The notes under the pieces: generated by a model
Databases searched by the model: none
What the model was told of the DNA's origin: nothing
What the model saw: only the letters and a program-made list of their open reading frames with translations
Position numbers and translations under genes: made by a program
Assembly: GCA_017508505.1 (NCBI GenBank)
Contig: JAFVYT010000073.1
Coordinates: forward strand, 1-16,522
Direction: 5' to 3'
From: Clostridia bacterium
Lineage (GTDB): Bacteria > Bacillota_A > Clostridia > Oscillospirales > SIG627
Length of the DNA: 16,522 nucleotides
Shown: positions 1-9,700 of the stretch, piece after piece
How the letters are laid out: each line of letters begins with the position of its first letter
How positions within the stretch are numbered: position 1 is the first letter of the stretch

Positions 1-2
1 GA

Positions 3-98
3 CGTACCTTTGTACGCCTTCGGGTAACCAAAAAGCAAGGTTTACCTTGCTTTTTGCTCAGTTTGTCCGTTCTGCATCTTTTTTTCCTATCCCCTTAA
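3..98. other. gene-free left edge with inverted repeats
   Basis: No credible coding region or RNA gene is seen in the first 98 bases. A 5-bp stem (3-7 with 12-16, CGTAC/GTACG) is followed by the stronger hairpin listed separately at 30-55. The bases before position 30 could be the tail of a gene or RNA that lies to the left, but they show no tRNA T-arm or other recognisable RNA end. Confidence 0.4.
30..55. terminator. bidirectional hairpin terminator
   Basis: A perfect 12-bp inverted repeat (30-41 with 44-55) encloses a two-base loop. The outer five pairs are A on the left arm and T on the right, so each strand presents a GC-containing stem ending in a T run. This fits a rho-independent terminator usable from either side, most likely for a gene left of the window. 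Confidence 0.6.
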
Positions 99-143
99 AA
101 GGAGCTGTAAAAAAACTTGAGTTTTTTTACAGCCCCTTTTTTT
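99..143. terminator. rho-independent terminator after the GDPD gene
   Basis: The left arm 99-116 pairs with 121-138 around a TTGA loop, with one A/C mismatch at 103/134. The plus strand then has a T tract at 137-143, and the minus strand has a shorter T run. It abuts the stop codon (142-144) of the minus-strand GDPD gene, so it most likely ends that two-gene transcript and also blocks read-through from the left. Confidence 0.75.
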
Positions 144-1770
144 ATTCCTCTTCCAGATATCGGCGGAAGAGAAGGGGAAAGTTGGTCATAAAGATTCCAA
201 AGCCCAGATCCAGTGCCTCCTGCCAGAAAAATTCACTGTCCGTTCCCCACATCATCCAGCAGCCGATGCGGAGTTTGTCGCGATAGACGGGAACCAGCGC
301 CTTTTGAGAGCGGAAATACTTGTGATAGTCGTTGAGCAGAATCACGTTGGGGGCAAGGGTGCAATCGGGGCTTGCCAGCTCTTCCAGCTCACGGTTCAGC
401 TTCAATGGATTTTGGGAGTTGAGGCGGTAGATCGAGGGGAAGCGGATGCCGCAGTCTCGAAAATCGTCCCGCAGCTCCAAAATCTGTTCCCGATCCACGT
501 AATTGCAAAGGTAAAGGGAGCGGAAAAGTCCCCATTTTCGCATCAGGGGGAACAGCTCCTCGCGGTAATCGAATTTTTTATCAAGATGAAGGTAGATCCT
601 GCCCTCGGCGGCACAGAGTACCTCCTCCAGCGTAGGAATCAAAAAGGGGGAAATACGGCCGTAGCTGTCGTACAGACGAAGCTCGCGCAGCTCCTCCAGA
701 CTCCAATCGGCGATGACCATAGAGTCGGGGAGCCCGTTTTTACCCTTCTTTTCCGCAACGTCCGTGGTGCGTGTGAGGGTCTTGTCGTGCATCAGGATCC
801 ATACTCCGTCGCGGGTGCGGGAAAGGTCCAGCTCTGCGGAGTCCGCGCCGCATCGCCACGCGCTCAGGATTCCTTCAAGGGAATTTTCGGGGTAGTAGGT
901 GTGCTCGCCGCGATGGGCAATGAGAAAGGCGGGCAGCGACGGATCCTCCAGCTTTGCCGCCTTTCTTTCCATAGAGATCTCGTCGGAGGAAAGAGACAGG
1001 CGCTTGCGGTAGCAGGGGAGAAAGGCATCCGGATTCTTCTCATACTCGTCTCGAGGCGGAAGAGCTTCCTCGTAGGCGACTGAGGAAAGATCTGAGCCGT
1101 TTTTCAAAAGCTCCGCAAGATAAGAGACACCGCTCTCCAGAGCGCAGATGTCCGAGCCCTCCACGAGAACCCGTCCCGCCTCCTCGCAGATCCGTACGGT
1201 ACCGTAGGGAAGGCTCGTTTCCTCTCGCGGGCCGATGAGGATGCTGCCCTCTGAGGGGATGCCTTCCTGCAAGGGGAGGACCTTCAGGCTCACTCCCGTC
1301 AGGCGGCCGATGAAATCCCGCAGATCCAGCGCTGCCTGCTTTGCCGCGCCGATGCGATGGTAATCCTCCCGCACCTCATCGCGCCGTTCCTTTTTCATCT
1401 CTTCCAACTCGTTGTAGTAAAGGCAGACCCTTTCAAGGGACACCCCGAGAAGAGACCGGGGGATTTGGAAATACTTCCGTTTTGCGTGAAAAAGAGGACA
1501 TTCCTTTCCACTTTTCAGGATCTCGGCGGCCTTGCGCATCCCGCGCACAAGCCCTGCCTCCTCCATCGCTGTAACGAGAAGCCGCCCGCTTTGAAAGGAG
1601 ACTGCCCATTCACCGTAGTGAAGGGGGATCTCGGCGGGGGGTGTGTCCGTCACGAGAAGCTCCGTGACTGTTTGAGATTCCCTTCGGGTCAGCGTTTCCA
1701 GAATCCGATTCCAGGCGGTGGAGGTGTCACGGTAAGAAAGATGGGTGGAAAGCTGAAAGCATACGTTCAT
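142..1770 (-). CDS. two-domain protein with C-terminal GDPD phosphodiesterase barrel
   Basis: Predicted 542-residue cytoplasmic protein. The C-terminal part (about 283-542) is a glycerophosphodiester phosphodiesterase-type TIM barrel. It has the AHRGE catalytic loop (His about 286), PENS about 294-297, the metal-binding ELD pair about 313-315 and the second catalytic His in LMHD about 328. GDPD enzymes cleave glycerophosphodiesters to glycerol-3-phosphate and an alcohol with a divalent metal. The first 280 residues are not part of the GDPD fold; about 145-225 resembles the small alpha/beta domain found before some glycoside hydrolase barrels, but this is a weak impression. The start at 1770 is chosen over an in-frame ATG at 1821 because GGAGGA sits just upstream and the ATG overlaps the esterase stop by 4 bp (ATGA), indicating translational coupling. 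No signal peptide is visible. The true substrate is unknown. Confidence 0.8.
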   Translation of the reverse strand: MNVCFQLSTHLSYRDTSTAWNRILETLTRRESQTVTELLVTDTPPAEIPLHYGEWAVSFQSGRLLVTAMEEAGLVRGMRKAAEILKSGKECPLFHAKRKYFQIPRSLLGVSLERVCLYYNELEEMKKERRDEVREDYHRIGAAKQAALDLRDFIGRLTGVSLKVLPLQEGIPSEGSILIGPREETSLPYGTVRICEEAGRVLVEGSDICALESGVSYLAELLKNGSDLSSVAYEEALPPRDEYEKNPDAFLPCYRKRLSLSSDEISMERKAAKLEDPSLPAFLIAHRGEHTYYPENSLEGILSAWRCGADSAELDLSRTRDGVWILMHDKTLTRTTDVAEKKGKNGLPDSMVIADWSLEELRELRLYDSYGRISPFLIPTLEEVLCAAEGRIYLHLDKKFDYREELFPLMRKWGLFRSLYLCNYVDREQILELRDDFRDCGIRFPSIYRLNSQNPLKLNRELEELASPDCTLAPNVILLNDYHKYFRSQKALVPVYRDKLRIGCWMMWGTDSEFFWQEALDLGFGIFMTNFPLLFRRYLEEE

Positions 1771-2639
1771 TGGGGGTCCTCCGTCAGATTCATCGTCACG
1801 CCGAACATTTCGTCCAGCCACTCAAAGCAAAGAGGGAGCCACGTGGCAATGTGGGGATTGTTCTGGCTCATTTTCAATTCCTTACCGTAGTTCTCGATGT
1901 TCTGACTCTGGCGGTTTGCCAGAGAGAGTCCGTGACGGCCCCAGCCATAAACGTGGAGCTCCAAGGGCACGCCTGCCTTTTGGAGACAGGAGGCCAAGAC
2001 CAGGGAATTCTCCACGGGCACGACGGGGTCCGACTGGGTGGTCCAAAGAAAGGTCGGGGGTGTTTGCTCGCTTACTTGCTTTTCCAAGGAAACAAGGTCA
2101 AGTGCCTCCTGATCGGGAGCATCTCCCACAAGTTTTGCGATGGAGCCGTTGTGACGGAACGCGGGATCTGATACCACTACGGGGTAGGCCAGGATCTGTG
2201 CCGTGGGTCGAAGAAGCTCGCTGTTCTTTCCGATGCGGCGGCTCAGCCATTCCTTGTCCCAAAAAACGCCCAAAGAAAGGGCAAGGTGTCCGCCTGCGGA
2301 AAAGCCGCAGGTGTAGAAGCGCTTCGGGTCAAGGCCGTAGACGTCAGCGTTCTCCTTTAAATGCGCCATAGCAAGGGCAGCCTCGCAAAGAGACTGGGGA
2401 AAGCGTGCATCCTCCTTGGTGCTGTAGCAAAGCACAGCGGCGTTGAATCCCTCTGCCATAAAGCGAAGAGCGATGCACTCTCCCTCCCGATAGGAGACCT
2501 TGGAGTAGCCTCCTCCCGGAATGACCAAAACGGTAGGGCGGCGGGTCACCAGAGTCTTCTCGCCGACAGCGGGAACGTACAGATCCAGATAGGCGTTTTC
2601 TTTTCCTTCAAAGGGAAGGGGGATGCGCTTGGTCAGCAT
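1767..2639 (-). CDS. alpha/beta-hydrolase esterase (BD-FAE/acetylxylan esterase-like)
   Basis: Predicted 290-residue alpha/beta hydrolase that probably removes acyl groups from a carbohydrate or small ester. An IPGGGY oxyanion-hole motif lies at 40-45. The nucleophile elbow GFSAGG at 112-117 puts the catalytic Ser at 114, and Asp204 (SDPVVP) and His236 (GRHGLS) complete the triad. Length and motif spacing fit the BD-FAE / acetyl-esterase group of the hormone-sensitive-lipase-like family. There is no signal peptide, so it acts in the cytoplasm, probably on imported material. It is first in a two-gene minus-strand operon with the GDPD protein (4-bp overlap). AGAGGTGAT lies just before the ATG and a promoter lies at 2670-2698. 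Substrate specificity cannot be read from the sequence. Confidence 0.85.
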   Translation of the reverse strand: MLTKRIPLPFEGKENAYLDLYVPAVGEKTLVTRRPTVLVIPGGGYSKVSYREGECIALRFMAEGFNAAVLCYSTKEDARFPQSLCEAALAMAHLKENADVYGLDPKRFYTCGFSAGGHLALSLGVFWDKEWLSRRIGKNSELLRPTAQILAYPVVVSDPAFRHNGSIAKLVGDAPDQEALDLVSLEKQVSEQTPPTFLWTTQSDPVVPVENSLVLASCLQKAGVPLELHVYGWGRHGLSLANRQSQNIENYGKELKMSQNNPHIATWLPLCFEWLDEMFGVTMNLTEDPQ

Positions 2640-2669
2640 TTCAAATCACCTCTTGTACAGAATGCTTAC

Positions 2670-2698
2670 ATTGTAGCACGTAAGGGGTTGATTTGCAA
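2670..2698 (-). promoter_or_regulatory. sigma-A-like promoter for esterase/GDPD operon
   Basis: On the minus strand, TTGCAA (2693-2698) is separated by 17 bp from TACAAT (2670-2675). These match the TTGACA/TATAAT consensus at four and five of six positions with ideal spacing. The site lies about 30 bp upstream of the esterase ATG, directly before its ribosome binding site. Confidence 0.65.
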
Positions 2699-2727
2699 GG
2701 TAAAGCGCCAAATTTCGGGTGTTCCTA

Positions 2728-2756
2728 TTGAAAAAAAGGGGGCTTTGGTGTAGAAT
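2728..2756 (+). promoter_or_regulatory. sigma-A-like promoter for amidohydrolase
   Basis: TTGAAA (2728-2733), a 17-bp spacer and TAGAAT (2751-2756) each match consensus at five of six positions. Transcription would start near 2763, giving a leader of about 30 bases with GGAGAG (2782-2787) before the ATG at 2795. The site is divergent from the esterase promoter, and the two -35 boxes are about 30 bp apart. Confidence 0.7.
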
Positions 2757-2794
2757 GATAAAAAAGATAAGTATCGGAAACGGAGAGCTTTGTT

Positions 2795-3598
2795 ATGATC
2801 GGAAGCATTGCGGTGATCGACGCCCATTGCCACATTTATCCCGAGAAGATTGCCGCTCGTGCCTGCGCGGGAACAGATCATTTCTATGGTACCACTGCCG
2901 CCTGCAACGGTACCACCGCAGGCCTTCTGGAGGCAGCAGACGGTCTCATCGACCGCTTTTTGGTGCATTCCGTTGCCACCACACCCGCTCAGGTTCGGAG
3001 CATCAACGATTTTATTGCTGCTTCGGTCCGGGAGCATCCCAATACCTTTTTCGGCTTCGGTACCCTCCACCCTGCAAGCACGGACATCCGCGGCGACGTG
3101 CTTCATTTGAAGGAGGTCGGTCTTCTCGGAGTCAAGCTTCATCCCGACATTCAGGCCTTCCCTCTGGACGACCCCCGCGCGATGAAAATCTACGAGGCCT
3201 GCGTGGAGCTGGATCTTCCCGTGCTCCTTCACACCGGTGACTATCGCTATGATTATTCCAATCCCAATCGCCTGATTCCCGTTTTGGAGCGCTTTCCCAC
3301 CCTCACGGTGATCGGAGCGCATCTGTGCGGCTGGTCCGTGTGGGAGGAGGCCTGCGACAAGCTTGCGGGAAGACCGAATCTGTACGTGGACTGCTCCTCC
3401 ACCTTTCCCTTTTTCGACAAGTGGAAGGCGAGGGATTTGATCCTGCGTTGGGGTACGGATCGAGTTTTGTTCGGCTCAGACTATCCTATGTGGAACCCTA
3501 AAAAGGAGCTGGAGACCTTTCTGTCTCTGGAATTGGGAGAGGAAGCGGAAAGAAGAATTTTAGGAGAAAACGCCCTCGAGCTGTTTTCCATAAAATAA
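2795..3598 (+). CDS. metal-dependent amidohydrolase (PF04909-type TIM barrel)
   Basis: Predicted 267-residue cytoplasmic hydrolase or decarboxylase of the amidohydrolase-2 family. Metal-ligand positions typical of the family are visible: HCH (His11, His13), His116 in VKLHP, His146 in LLHTGD, His176 in GAHLCG and the final Asp229 in FGSDYP. Members cleave or decarboxylate small aromatic or cyclic substrates, and the substrate here is unknown. The start is supported by GGAGAG 7 bp upstream and by the hydrophobic first strand (IAVIDAHCH) expected at the N-terminus. It begins a plus-strand unit from its own promoter. The PHP phosphoesterase gene follows 11 bp later and is probably co-transcribed. 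Confidence 0.85.
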   Translation: MIGSIAVIDAHCHIYPEKIAARACAGTDHFYGTTAACNGTTAGLLEAADGLIDRFLVHSVATTPAQVRSINDFIAASVREHPNTFFGFGTLHPASTDIRGDVLHLKEVGLLGVKLHPDIQAFPLDDPRAMKIYEACVELDLPVLLHTGDYRYDYSNPNRLIPVLERFPTLTVIGAHLCGWSVWEEACDKLAGRPNLYVDCSSTFPFFDKWKARDLILRWGTDRVLFGSDYPMWNPKKELETFLSLELGEEAERRILGENALELFSIK

Positions 3599-3609
3599 AG
3601 AGGCATTTT

Positions 3610-4410
3610 ATGAGGCATTCTAATCTACACACTCACACCGTCTTTTCCGACGGAAAAAATACCCCTCGGGAAATGGCGGAGCGCGCAGAGGAGCTGGGCT
3701 TTGCTTCTCTTGGCTTTTCCGAGCACAGTGAAACGGACTTCTATCCCGGGGACTGTATGAATCACAGCCTATATCCCATTTACCGTCAGACGGTGGACGC
3801 TTTGAAGGAGGAATGGGAAGGGGTGATGGATCTGTATTGCGGCATTGAAAAGGATCTGTATTCCGAAATCGCCCCCGAGGATTTTGACTACGTCATCGGC
3901 TCCGTTCATTACCTTCAGACTCCCGACGGCTTTAGCCCCATCGACTATTCCTTGAAGCGGCAGATGGAGTACGTGGAGCATTACGGCAAGGGGGATCCTC
4001 TGGAGTATGCCAAGCGCTATTATGAGAGCGTGGTGCACCACGCCGAGCGCTGTCCCTATACCATTCAGGGACATTTTGATCTGGTGAATAAGTTCGGCCT
4101 CTTCGACGGGGCGGGGGAGGCGTATCAAAGAGTCGCCCTTGAGGCAATGGATGCCGTGCTGGAACGCATTCCCTTTATCGAGGTGAATACGGGGGCCATC
4201 GCACGGGGCTACCGCACCGAGCCTTATCCCGAGGATTTCCTTCTTGCTCACTTGAAGAAAAGAGGGGCAAGGCTTGTGATCAACGGAGACTCTCACCGTC
4301 TCGAGCATTTGAGATTTCATTTCGACGAAACCGTAGAAAAGCTGAAGAAATACGGCTTTTCCTCGGTTTGGCAGTTACGCGACAACGCCTTTTGTCAGGT
4401 GGAATTGTAA
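3610..4410 (+). CDS. PHP-domain phosphoesterase, histidinol-phosphatase family
   Basis: Predicted 266-residue PHP-family phosphoesterase, closest in motif layout to histidinol-phosphatase HisJ/HisK, which dephosphorylates L-histidinol phosphate in histidine synthesis. The trinuclear metal site is visible: HTH (His7, His9), Asp14, His39, Glu80, His100 (GSVHY), His155 (QGHFD), Glu191 (EVNTGA) and the DSH motif Asp227-His229. The size matches the family. AAAGAGG lies upstream of the ATG at 3610. No other his gene is nearby, so the histidine role rests on family resemblance only and another phosphorylated substrate is possible. It is probably co-transcribed with the amidohydrolase. No hairpin terminator follows it before the next promoter at 4438. 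Confidence 0.85.
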   Translation: MRHSNLHTHTVFSDGKNTPREMAERAEELGFASLGFSEHSETDFYPGDCMNHSLYPIYRQTVDALKEEWEGVMDLYCGIEKDLYSEIAPEDFDYVIGSVHYLQTPDGFSPIDYSLKRQMEYVEHYGKGDPLEYAKRYYESVVHHAERCPYTIQGHFDLVNKFGLFDGAGEAYQRVALEAMDAVLERIPFIEVNTGAIARGYRTEPYPEDFLLAHLKKRGARLVINGDSHRLEHLRFHFDETVEKLKKYGFSSVWQLRDNAFCQVEL

Positions 4411-4437
4411 ACAAAGCATAAAACCTTTTTTTCGAAG

Positions 4438-4467
4438 TTGACAAGGGGAGAGGGAAAGTAGTATAAT
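4438..4467 (+). promoter_or_regulatory. perfect-consensus sigma-A promoter for deacetylase-family gene
   Basis: Perfect TTGACA (4438-4443) and TATAAT (4462-4467) hexamers are separated by 18 bp. This is the best promoter in the window. It implies a start near 4474 and a leader of about 45 bases before the ATG at 4519. Confidence 0.85.
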
Positions 4468-4485
4468 GTCCCTTGTTCGGGGACA
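4467..4485 (+). promoter_or_regulatory. inverted repeat at transcription start of deacetylase gene
   Basis: TGTCCC (4467-4472) and GGGACA (4480-4485) form a perfect 6-bp inverted repeat with a 7-base spacer. It overlaps the last base of the -10 box and the predicted start site. This is a plausible operator for a dimeric regulator; only part of it would be in the transcript. No regulator gene is adjacent, so the role is inferred. Confidence 0.35.
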
Positions 4486-4518
4486 AATGTCTCTACTGTA
4501 CAAACAGGAGGTTTTGCT

Positions 4519-5412
4519 ATGGCAATCGTAAGTATGCGGTTTCCCGGTGGAGCGGGAAAGGCATTTACCATCAGCTATGACGACGGTGTCGAGTCGGACT
4601 TTCGTCTGGCAGACCTGATGCGTCGCTACGGCATCCGCGGCACCTTTAACATCAACAGCGGCATCAAGCGCATTCTGGAGGATACTCCCCAGACGGATCT
4701 GGGTGAGCCCCGCAGCCGTATGAACCGCACCCGCTTTTTGGAGTTTTTCAAGCAAAACCGTGACCTCTGCGAGATCGCGGCCCACGGCCTGAATCACGCT
4801 TGGATGACCAAGATGGAGCGAAGCTGCATCGCTTGGGAGGTGTTGGCGGATCGGAAAAATCTGGAGACGCTCCTCGGCGTTCCCTGCCGCGGCTTTGCGT
4901 ATCCCTACGGGGTGTTCAACGACGATGCGGTAGAGGCGCTGGACGTCGGCGGTTTTCTTTATGCCAGAACCACCAAAACCACCAAGAGCTTCGATTTGCC
5001 CGAGGATCCCCTGCGCTGGGCCTGCACTGCAAAGCATACCTACTCAGGCCTGATGGAGCTGGCAGAGCAGTTTGTTGCGCTGGATACGAATTCGTCAAAG
5101 GGCTCGGATCGGAGTCCGTACCTTTTCTCCGTTTGGGGCCACAGCTACGAGTTTAATATGGCCGACAATTGGGACGTGATCGAGAAGCTGTTTTCCTGCG
5201 TTGGCGGAAGGGACGATATCTGGTACTGCACCAATGAGGAATACTTCCGCTACGTGCGGGCTTACCATAGCCTTGAGTTTTTTGCGGATCAGAGCGCGGT
5301 ATACAATCCCACGGCTACCCCCGTTTGCCTTTCGGTTATGGCAAAGCGCTCCGAGCCTCTTTTGAACGTAACGGTCAATCCCGGAGAAACGGTTTCGTTC
5401 GGGGGCAAGTAA
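4519..5412 (+). CDS. polysaccharide deacetylase-family protein (NodB fold)
   Basis: Predicted 297-residue carbohydrate-esterase-4/NodB-like protein. These metal enzymes remove N- or O-acetyl groups from glycans. Motif 1 is TISYDDG with Asp21-Asp22, motif 2 is the metal-binding HGLNH with His89 and His93, and FAYPYG (126-131) matches motif 3. A later WGHSYEF (206-212) may supply the late active-site His. No signal peptide or membrane anchor is seen, unlike cell-wall-modifying relatives, so it probably acts inside the cell on imported oligosaccharides. AGGAGG lies just before the ATG at 4519. It has its own perfect-consensus promoter, and glyA follows 54 bp downstream with no terminator between. 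Confidence 0.85.
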   Translation: MAIVSMRFPGGAGKAFTISYDDGVESDFRLADLMRRYGIRGTFNINSGIKRILEDTPQTDLGEPRSRMNRTRFLEFFKQNRDLCEIAAHGLNHAWMTKMERSCIAWEVLADRKNLETLLGVPCRGFAYPYGVFNDDAVEALDVGGFLYARTTKTTKSFDLPEDPLRWACTAKHTYSGLMELAEQFVALDTNSSKGSDRSPYLFSVWGHSYEFNMADNWDVIEKLFSCVGGRDDIWYCTNEEYFRYVRAYHSLEFFADQSAVYNPTATPVCLSVMAKRSEPLLNVTVNPGETVSFGGK

Positions 5413-5466
5413 GATTGTGAGAAAAAGTATGAATAAACGGAAAAGAAAGGGATAAGGAGAACGAAA

Positions 5467-6708
5467 ATGAATTTTTTTGAAGAACTGAAGAACTACGACG
5501 CAGAGCTTTACGCCGCTTGTGACCGTGAGCTTTCCCGTCAGAGACACAACATTGAGCTGATTGCCTCTGAGAACATCGTTTCCAAGGCCGTCCTTCTGGC
5601 GGCAGGAACCGTTCTGACCAATAAATACGCCGAGGGCTACCCCGGAAAGAGATATTACGGAGGATGCGAGCACATCGACGAGGTGGAGACGCTCGCCATC
5701 GAAAGGGCCAAAAAGCTCTTTGGTGCGGAGCACGCCAACGTACAGCCTCACTGCGGTGCCTCCGCAAACCTTGCGGTGTTCTTTGCGCTGGTCCAGCCCG
5801 GAGATACGGTGATGGGTCTTTCCCTTGCCCACGGCGGACACCTTTCTCACGGTTCTCCCGCCAACATCTCCGGTAAATATTTCAACATCGTTTCCTACGG
5901 CGTGGACGAAAAGAGCGAGGTGCTCGATTACGAGGCGCTCCGCCAAAAGGCTCTGGAGTGCAAGCCCAAGATGATCATTGCGGGTGCCAGCGCCTATTCC
6001 CGTACCATCGACTTTGAGAAGATCGGTCAGATTGCCAAGGAGGTCGGGGCTTACTATATGGTGGATATGGCGCACATTGCCGGCCTTGTTGCCGCAGGGC
6101 TCCATCCCTCTCCCGTTCCCTATGCGGACGTGGTCACCACCACCACCCACAAGACCCTCCGCGGTCCTCGCGGCGGTCTCATCCTCTGCAAGGAGGAGTT
6201 TGCCAAGCAGATTGACAAGGCCGTATTCCCCGGCACGCAGGGCGGCCCCTTGGAGCACATCATCGCGGCTAAGGCCGTTTCCTTTGCTGAGGCAATGAAG
6301 CCTGAGTTCAAGGAATATCAGAAGAAGATTATGGAGAATGCCGCCGCCCTTGCGGCAGCCATGGAGAAGGCAGGCTTCCGCGTGGTGTCCGGCGGTACCG
6401 ACAACCATCTGATGCTCATCGACCTGCGCAACTTTGACGTGACCGGTAAGGAGATGCAGGCACGCCTCGACGAGGTGCACATCACCGTCAATAAGAACGC
6501 CATCCCCGACGATCCCCAGAGCCCCTTTGTCACCAGCGGTATGCGTCTCGGCACTCCCGCCGTCACCTCCCGCGGCTTCGGCGTAGAGGAAATGGAAAAG
6601 ATTGCACTGTGGATTCGGGATATTGCCGTCGATTTTGAGGGCAATAAGGAAAGAGTCAGCAAAGAGGTCGTCGCCCTTTGCGAGAAATTCCCCATTTACG
6701 AGGACTGA
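5467..6708 (+). CDS. glyA: serine hydroxymethyltransferase
   Basis: Predicted 413-residue PLP enzyme that interconverts serine plus tetrahydrofolate with glycine plus 5,10-methylene-tetrahydrofolate in the cytoplasm, the main one-carbon supply. The signature [14 protein letters not shown] places the PLP-binding lysine at 229. Asp200 and His203 (VDMAHIAG) contact the cofactor, and the N-terminal LIASEN and [13 protein letters not shown] substrate loops are intact. The length is normal for bacterial GlyA. AAGGAGA sits about 8 bp before the ATG. It is followed by rdgB after two bases, so the two are translationally linked, and it may be transcribed from the deacetylase promoter. Confidence 0.97.
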   Translation: MNFFEELKNYDAELYAACDRELSRQRHNIELIASENIVSKAVLLAAGTVLTNKYAEGYPGKRYYGGCEHIDEVETLAIERAKKLFGAEHANVQPHCGASANLAVFFALVQPGDTVMGLSLAHGGHLSHGSPANISGKYFNIVSYGVDEKSEVLDYEALRQKALECKPKMIIAGASAYSRTIDFEKIGQIAKEVGAYYMVDMAHIAGLVAAGLHPSPVPYADVVTTTTHKTLRGPRGGLILCKEEFAKQIDKAVFPGTQGGPLEHIIAAKAVSFAEAMKPEFKEYQKKIMENAAALAAAMEKAGFRVVSGGTDNHLMLIDLRNFDVTGKEMQARLDEVHITVNKNAIPDDPQSPFVTSGMRLGTPAVTSRGFGVEEMEKIALWIRDIAVDFEGNKERVSKEVVALCEKFPIYED

Positions 6709-9700
6709 AAATGAAATTGATCATCGCCTCCTCCAACCCGGGAAAGCTGCGTGAGATCCGTGCGATCCTTGGCGGAAAATTCGACGAGATCGTTTCTATG
6801 AGAGAAGCGGGCATTGCCCACGAGACCGTGGAGGACGGCAAGACCTTTCAGGAGAATGCCTATAAAAAGGCTTATGAGATCGCACAGATCTCCGGTTGTG
6901 CGGCGCTGGCAGACGACAGCGGCATTTGCGTGGATGCGCTGGACGGCGCTCCCGGTATTTATTCCGCTCGTTTCTGCGGACGGCACGGAGACGACGAGGC
7001 CAACAACCGTCTTTTGGTGGAAAAGCTCCAAGGGGTGGAAAACAGAAAGGCCCATTACGCCTGCGCCGTTGCGCTGGTGTATCCCAACGTAGCTTCAACG
7101 GGTGTCACCAAGGGTAACGCCATCTTTGCCGAAGGGACGATGGAGGGTGAGATCATCGACGAGCCCCGGGGAAGCGGCGGCTTCGGATATGACCCTTACT
7201 TTTATCTTCCCGAATACGGGAAGACCGCTGCAGAGATTTCGCCGGAGCTGAAAAACAGGATCAGCCACCGTGCCAAGGCTCTGAAAGCACTTTTGGAGCT
7301 GCTTTGATCAATTATTAAGAGGTGGAAAGCACCTTTTGATATGCTGGAGGAAAACGTGATGAAACGAATTCTTGCTCTTTTATTATCATTGATTTTTGTG
7401 CTTCCCGTTGTGGGCTGTGTTTCCTACGAGCTTTCGATTCCCGAAGAGAAAGCTGAAACCGCAACCGAAACCGCAACCAAAACGGCAGAGGCGCCCGTCG
7501 TTCCGTCGGCCCCCTCGGTGACCAAGGAGGAGGAAGAAACCGTCGTAGAGCCTGCAACCAGAGAACAAAGCGAAAGGGAGAAGGGGATTATGAAGCTTTT
7601 GATTTTGGGTAACAGCCATTCCAATGACGTTTTTTTCCAGCTTGCCCGTGTGTTTGAGGCGCAGGGCTATGAGCAGGAATATATGCTGGGCTTTGTGTAT
7701 TACAGCGGATGCTCCATCAAGCAGCACGTGCAGTTTGGAGAGCAAAACAAACCCGTTTATGACTTTTATACCAGCCGTTACGGCAAGGGGTCGTATTCCG
7801 TAGTGGAAAATGCGACCTTGAAGGAGGCCCTGCGTGCTCAGCCGTGGGATTACGTATTCTTCCAGGTCGGAACTGAGGATATGCTGGATGAAACCGCACA
7901 TTTGGTCTATCGCAGAAAGCTGGAGAGCCTTGTGAATCGGTACGTTCCCACAAAGCACAGCTTCGGCTGGCATCTCTCCTGGCCCGCACCGGGGGATCGG
8001 GAAATGCTGAAAACCGCCAGTGAAACCCGTATGAAGCTTCTTGAAAGCTTTGACTTTGACCCCGTGAAGCAATTTACCTCCTATTCGGACGTGACGAAGA
8101 AGAATATTTTGACCGATGAGACCTATGAAAAGGCCTTCTGCACCGGCTCTGCCATTTTGTATGCCACCAAGGTCCTTGGGGTACCGGACAAGGAGCTCTA
8201 TCGGGACCACACCCATATGAGCGATTTCGGCCGTTTGGTCGTAGCCTATTCCTTCTACGCCCAGCTGACGGGCACTCCCATCGAGGAGGTCAAACTGGAC
8301 AAGCTTCCCGAAAGCGCTCGGAAGAAGAAGGGTGTGGGGGACCTTATTCTGGATGAGAATATGAAAAACATCATCAAGGAATGTGCCAATTACGCACTTT
8401 CCAACCCTTGGGACGCTCCCACCAAATAACAGAATCGAAAATGAATGCGGCTTCCGCCCGAAAGGGAGGAGGCCGCATTTTTTGCACCTTGTAATGGGAG
8501 CCGACTTGTGCTATGATAACAGAGATGGGAGGCGTTACGGTATGAAAATCAAAAAGACCGTGGCAACGGTACTGGCCGGTGCGGCGCTGATTCTGGAGCT
8601 TTTGCCCTTTGGGGTGATCCTGCGCTTTGCCAATCCCGAGGGGGAGCCGTGGCGACGCAGTTATTCTTACTTTGATCTGACCCCCTACGGCTATGGCAAC
8701 GTGACACCGATTATGACGGGGATCCTGACCGTTTTGGCGGTGGTCTACGGCATCCTTTCTCTTGTTTCCGAAAAGGAAAAGACGGAAAATTCCGCCTTTC
8801 TCCTGACCCTTGCGGGAGCCGTTTTTTCCGTCGTGCCTTTTTTCCGCGGATTGACCTATCTTTCCCCGGTCGGAGCGGGCGTTACGCTGTGCCTCGTGGG
8901 AGCCTGCGTGCTCCGTTGGAAAAAGCTTTGATTTTCTAAAGCTATAATGTTTTCTTTGCTGACTTTCTTTTTCCCTGAGTATAGGGAATCTTCCTTTGAG
9001 AATGCTTTTTCTAAAGCTATAATGCTTTCTTTGCTAACTTTCTTTTTCCCAAAGGACAAGCAATCTCCTTTTGAGAATACTTTTTCCAAAACTATGAAGT
9101 TTTCTTTGCTACCTTTCTTTTTCCCAAAATACAAGCAATCTTTCTTTGAGAACACTTTCCAAAGAATTGAAGTTTTCTTTGCTCACTTTCTTTTTCAAAA
9201 GAAAGTGAGAGAGCAGTCTAAAAATAGACTGCTCTCTTTTTTTATCTTCTCTTTTTTAGACCTTGCGGGTGTAATCGGGGAGGAGCTTGGGAGAGACGAT
9301 GTCGGAGTGGATTCCGGCCTCTTCCATTTCCTTTGCAAACTTCTCCACGTGGGAGAGGGTCAGCTTGCCAAGCTTGGTCTCTTTTGCCTTGTCAGCAGCG
9401 TTCTTGCCGGCGGAGCGACCGAATACGATGATGTCCAGAAGGGAGTTGCCCATCAAACGGTTTCTGCCGTGGATGCCGCCAACGGCCTCTCCGGCTACGA
9501 ACAGACCGGGAACGCCGGTCTCGTTGTCCGCCTTGATCTCAAGGCCGCCGTTCTGATAGTGCAGGGTGGGGTAGATCAGAATGGGCTCCTTGCGGATGTC
9601 GATGCCGTATTTGCCGAACATTCTCATCATCGCGGGGATGCGCTTCTCGATGGTGCCCTCGCCACCCTTCATCTCGATCATCGGGGTGTCCAGCCAAATG